In this document: positions 6,345-7,349 of the stretch, one piece after another | Layout of the letters: every line of letters begins with the position of its first letter | How positions within the stretch are numbered: the first letter of the stretch is position 1 | Assembly: GCA_016290335.1 (NCBI GenBank) | Contig: JAEETM010000127.1 | Coordinates: forward strand, 1-7,349 | DNA length: 7,349 bases | Reading direction: 5' to 3' | From: Treponema sp. | GTDB taxonomy: Bacteria > Spirochaetota > Spirochaetia > Treponematales > Treponemataceae | Translations under genes and position numbers: made by a program | Notes under the pieces: model-generated | Databases searched by the model: none | What the model was told of the DNA's origin: nothing | What the model saw: only the letters and a program-made list of their open reading frames with translations

Positions 6345-7349
6345 ATGGATGAGAAAAAGAATGAACAGACATTCGAAGAATCAAATGCAGATTTATTTGA
6401 CTATTCTATGGATGATTCTGGAGATCCTTCTTTGGATACACCGATTGATTCTGAACAGCCTGATTCATCTGGTTCTGCAACAGAAAAGCTGAATGAATCA
6501 TCCAACAATACAGCAGCACTTTCTGAACAGCAGCCTTCAAGTGGTTCAATTGAAGGCATTCTTCCAACAACTAATGAAGAAGAAATGAAAAAGCTCATGC
6601 AGGATCTAGACAGGGAGCAGGCTTACCGTGAACATAAATGCTGGAGACAATGGATTACCGTTATTGTTTCTATTGTATTTGTTCTGTTCCAGCTCTACGC
6701 TACCCTTTCTGGAAAAATCACTGCGCAGATATTGAGGGCTACACACCTTGCTTTTGTTCAGTTCCTCGCCTTCCTGCTTTTCCCAGCTACAAAGAAAATG
6801 CCAAAAGATACGTTGCCATGGTATGATGTTCTGCTCGCCTTTCTGGGTGCCGGCTGCTGGCTGTATATAGTTATCAACTTTGACACTCTTGTGCGCCGTA
6901 CAGGTAACAACACGGTTCTTGATATAATTATTGGTATTATTGGTATTCTGATTCTGTTTGAAAGCTGCCGGAGAATTGTCGGTTTACCGATTATGATTAT
7001 TGCCGGCTGTTTTATAATTTATGCCTTTATTGGTAAATACATTCCGGGCTTCCTTAATCACCGCGGATATTCTTTACAGCGTGTTGTATGCCACCTCTTC
7101 TATAACACAGAAGGAATTATGGGAACTCCAATCGGGGCCTGTTCAACGTTTATTTTCCTGTTCATACTCTTTGGTGCATTGCTTGAAAAAACAGGTATTG
7201 GACAGTTCTTTATTGATTCCTGTAATGCAATTGCCGGTGGAGCTTCCGGTGGTCCTGCAAAGGTAGCAGTTCTTTCTTCTGCATTGCTCGGTACAGTTTC
7301 AGGTTCTTCTGTTTCTAACACTGTAGGTTCAGGTTCATTTACAATTCCT
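6345..7349 (+). CDS. TRAP transporter fused permease (4TM/12TM type), 5' part
   Basis: The first 335 codons are present and the gene runs off the right edge; fused TAXI permeases are normally 600-700 residues or more. It is the inner-membrane channel of the TRAP system, joining the small (DctQ-like) and large (DctM-like) subunits in one chain and using an ion gradient to import solute from the binding lipoprotein. Start: ATG after AAAGGAGG (6326-6333, spacing 11 nt). Residues 1-99 are a hydrophilic extension. Predicted membrane segments fall near 103-120, 134-148, 161-178, 191-207, 212-229 and 264-281. Diagnostic sequence includes RATHLAFVQFLAFLLFP (131-147), the RRxG element (209-213), GTPIGACSTFIFLFILFGALL (260-280), then GGPAKVAVLSSALLGTVSGSS (302-322) and GSFTIP (330-335), which belong to the DctM-like signature. 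It is the third gene of the operon, with a 39-bp gap after the DUF1850 gene. Confidence 0.92.
   Translation, partial: MDEKKNEQTFEESNADLFDYSMDDSGDPSLDTPIDSEQPDSSGSATEKLNESSNNTAALSEQQPSSGSIEGILPTTNEEEMKKLMQDLDREQAYREHKCWRQWITVIVSIVFVLFQLYATLSGKITAQILRATHLAFVQFLAFLLFPATKKMPKDTLPWYDVLLAFLGAGCWLYIVINFDTLVRRTGNNTVLDIIIGIIGILILFESCRRIVGLPIMIIAGCFIIYAFIGKYIPGFLNHRGYSLQRVVCHLFYNTEGIMGTPIGACSTFIFLFILFGALLEKTGIGQFFIDSCNAIAGGASGGPAKVAVLSSALLGTVSGSSVSNTVGSGSFTIP

Noticed and set aside
6927..6944. A 9-bp tandem repeat (ATTATTGGT twice).
   Set aside because: It is in frame and encodes IIGIIG within a membrane helix of the permease; low-complexity hydrophobic codons explain it.
1..7349. CRISPR arrays, tRNA or rRNA genes, insertion sequences, phage genes, or a defence or biosynthetic cluster.
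   Set aside because: No regularly spaced repeats, transposase-like sequence, structured RNA or unexplained coding gap above 135 bp was seen; every long stretch is accounted for by known gene families.

Overview
The window looks like ordinary chromosomal sequence from a spirochaete, most likely a gut or rumen Treponema-type organism. This rests on moderate-to-low GC, a relaxed lipobox on a periplasmic binding protein, a trypanosome/plant-like ATP-PFK of the kind spirochaetes carry, a TAXI-type TRAP system, and a xylan-related GH115 enzyme. The taxonomic call is inference from protein character, not from a marker gene.

Left half, minus strand (read right to left). A 6-phosphofructokinase gene (3227-4645) ends in a strong intrinsic terminator built from a perfect 9-bp palindrome (3164-3194). 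A 965-residue GH115 alpha-glucuronidase (207-3104) follows, apparently with its own promoter. Then comes the 5' end of an Lrp/AsnC-type regulator (1-120), cut by the window edge. The GH115 protein has no signal peptide and many cysteines, so it probably removes (methyl)glucuronic acid from imported xylo-oligosaccharides in the cytoplasm. The PFK would serve the glycolysis that such sugars feed.

Centre. A 132-bp divergent intergenic region (4646-4777) holds a good sigma70-type promoter for the rightward genes and a weaker candidate for pfk.

Right half, plus strand. Three tightly packed genes form a TAXI-type TRAP transporter operon: a lipoprotein substrate-binding protein (4778-5734), a single-pass DUF1850 protein one base downstream (5736-6305), and a fused 4TM/12TM permease (6345 to beyond 7349) with an unusual acidic, serine-rich N-terminal extension of about 95 residues. 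Together they should capture an organic acid or amino acid in the periplasm and import it using an ion gradient. The substrate cannot be read from the sequence.

I found no CRISPR, insertion sequence, tRNA, rRNA or integration scar, and no convincing new multi-gene system. The points most worth a second look are the permease extension, the DUF1850 subunit with a divergent motif, the cytoplasmic GH115, and the palindromic terminator element.
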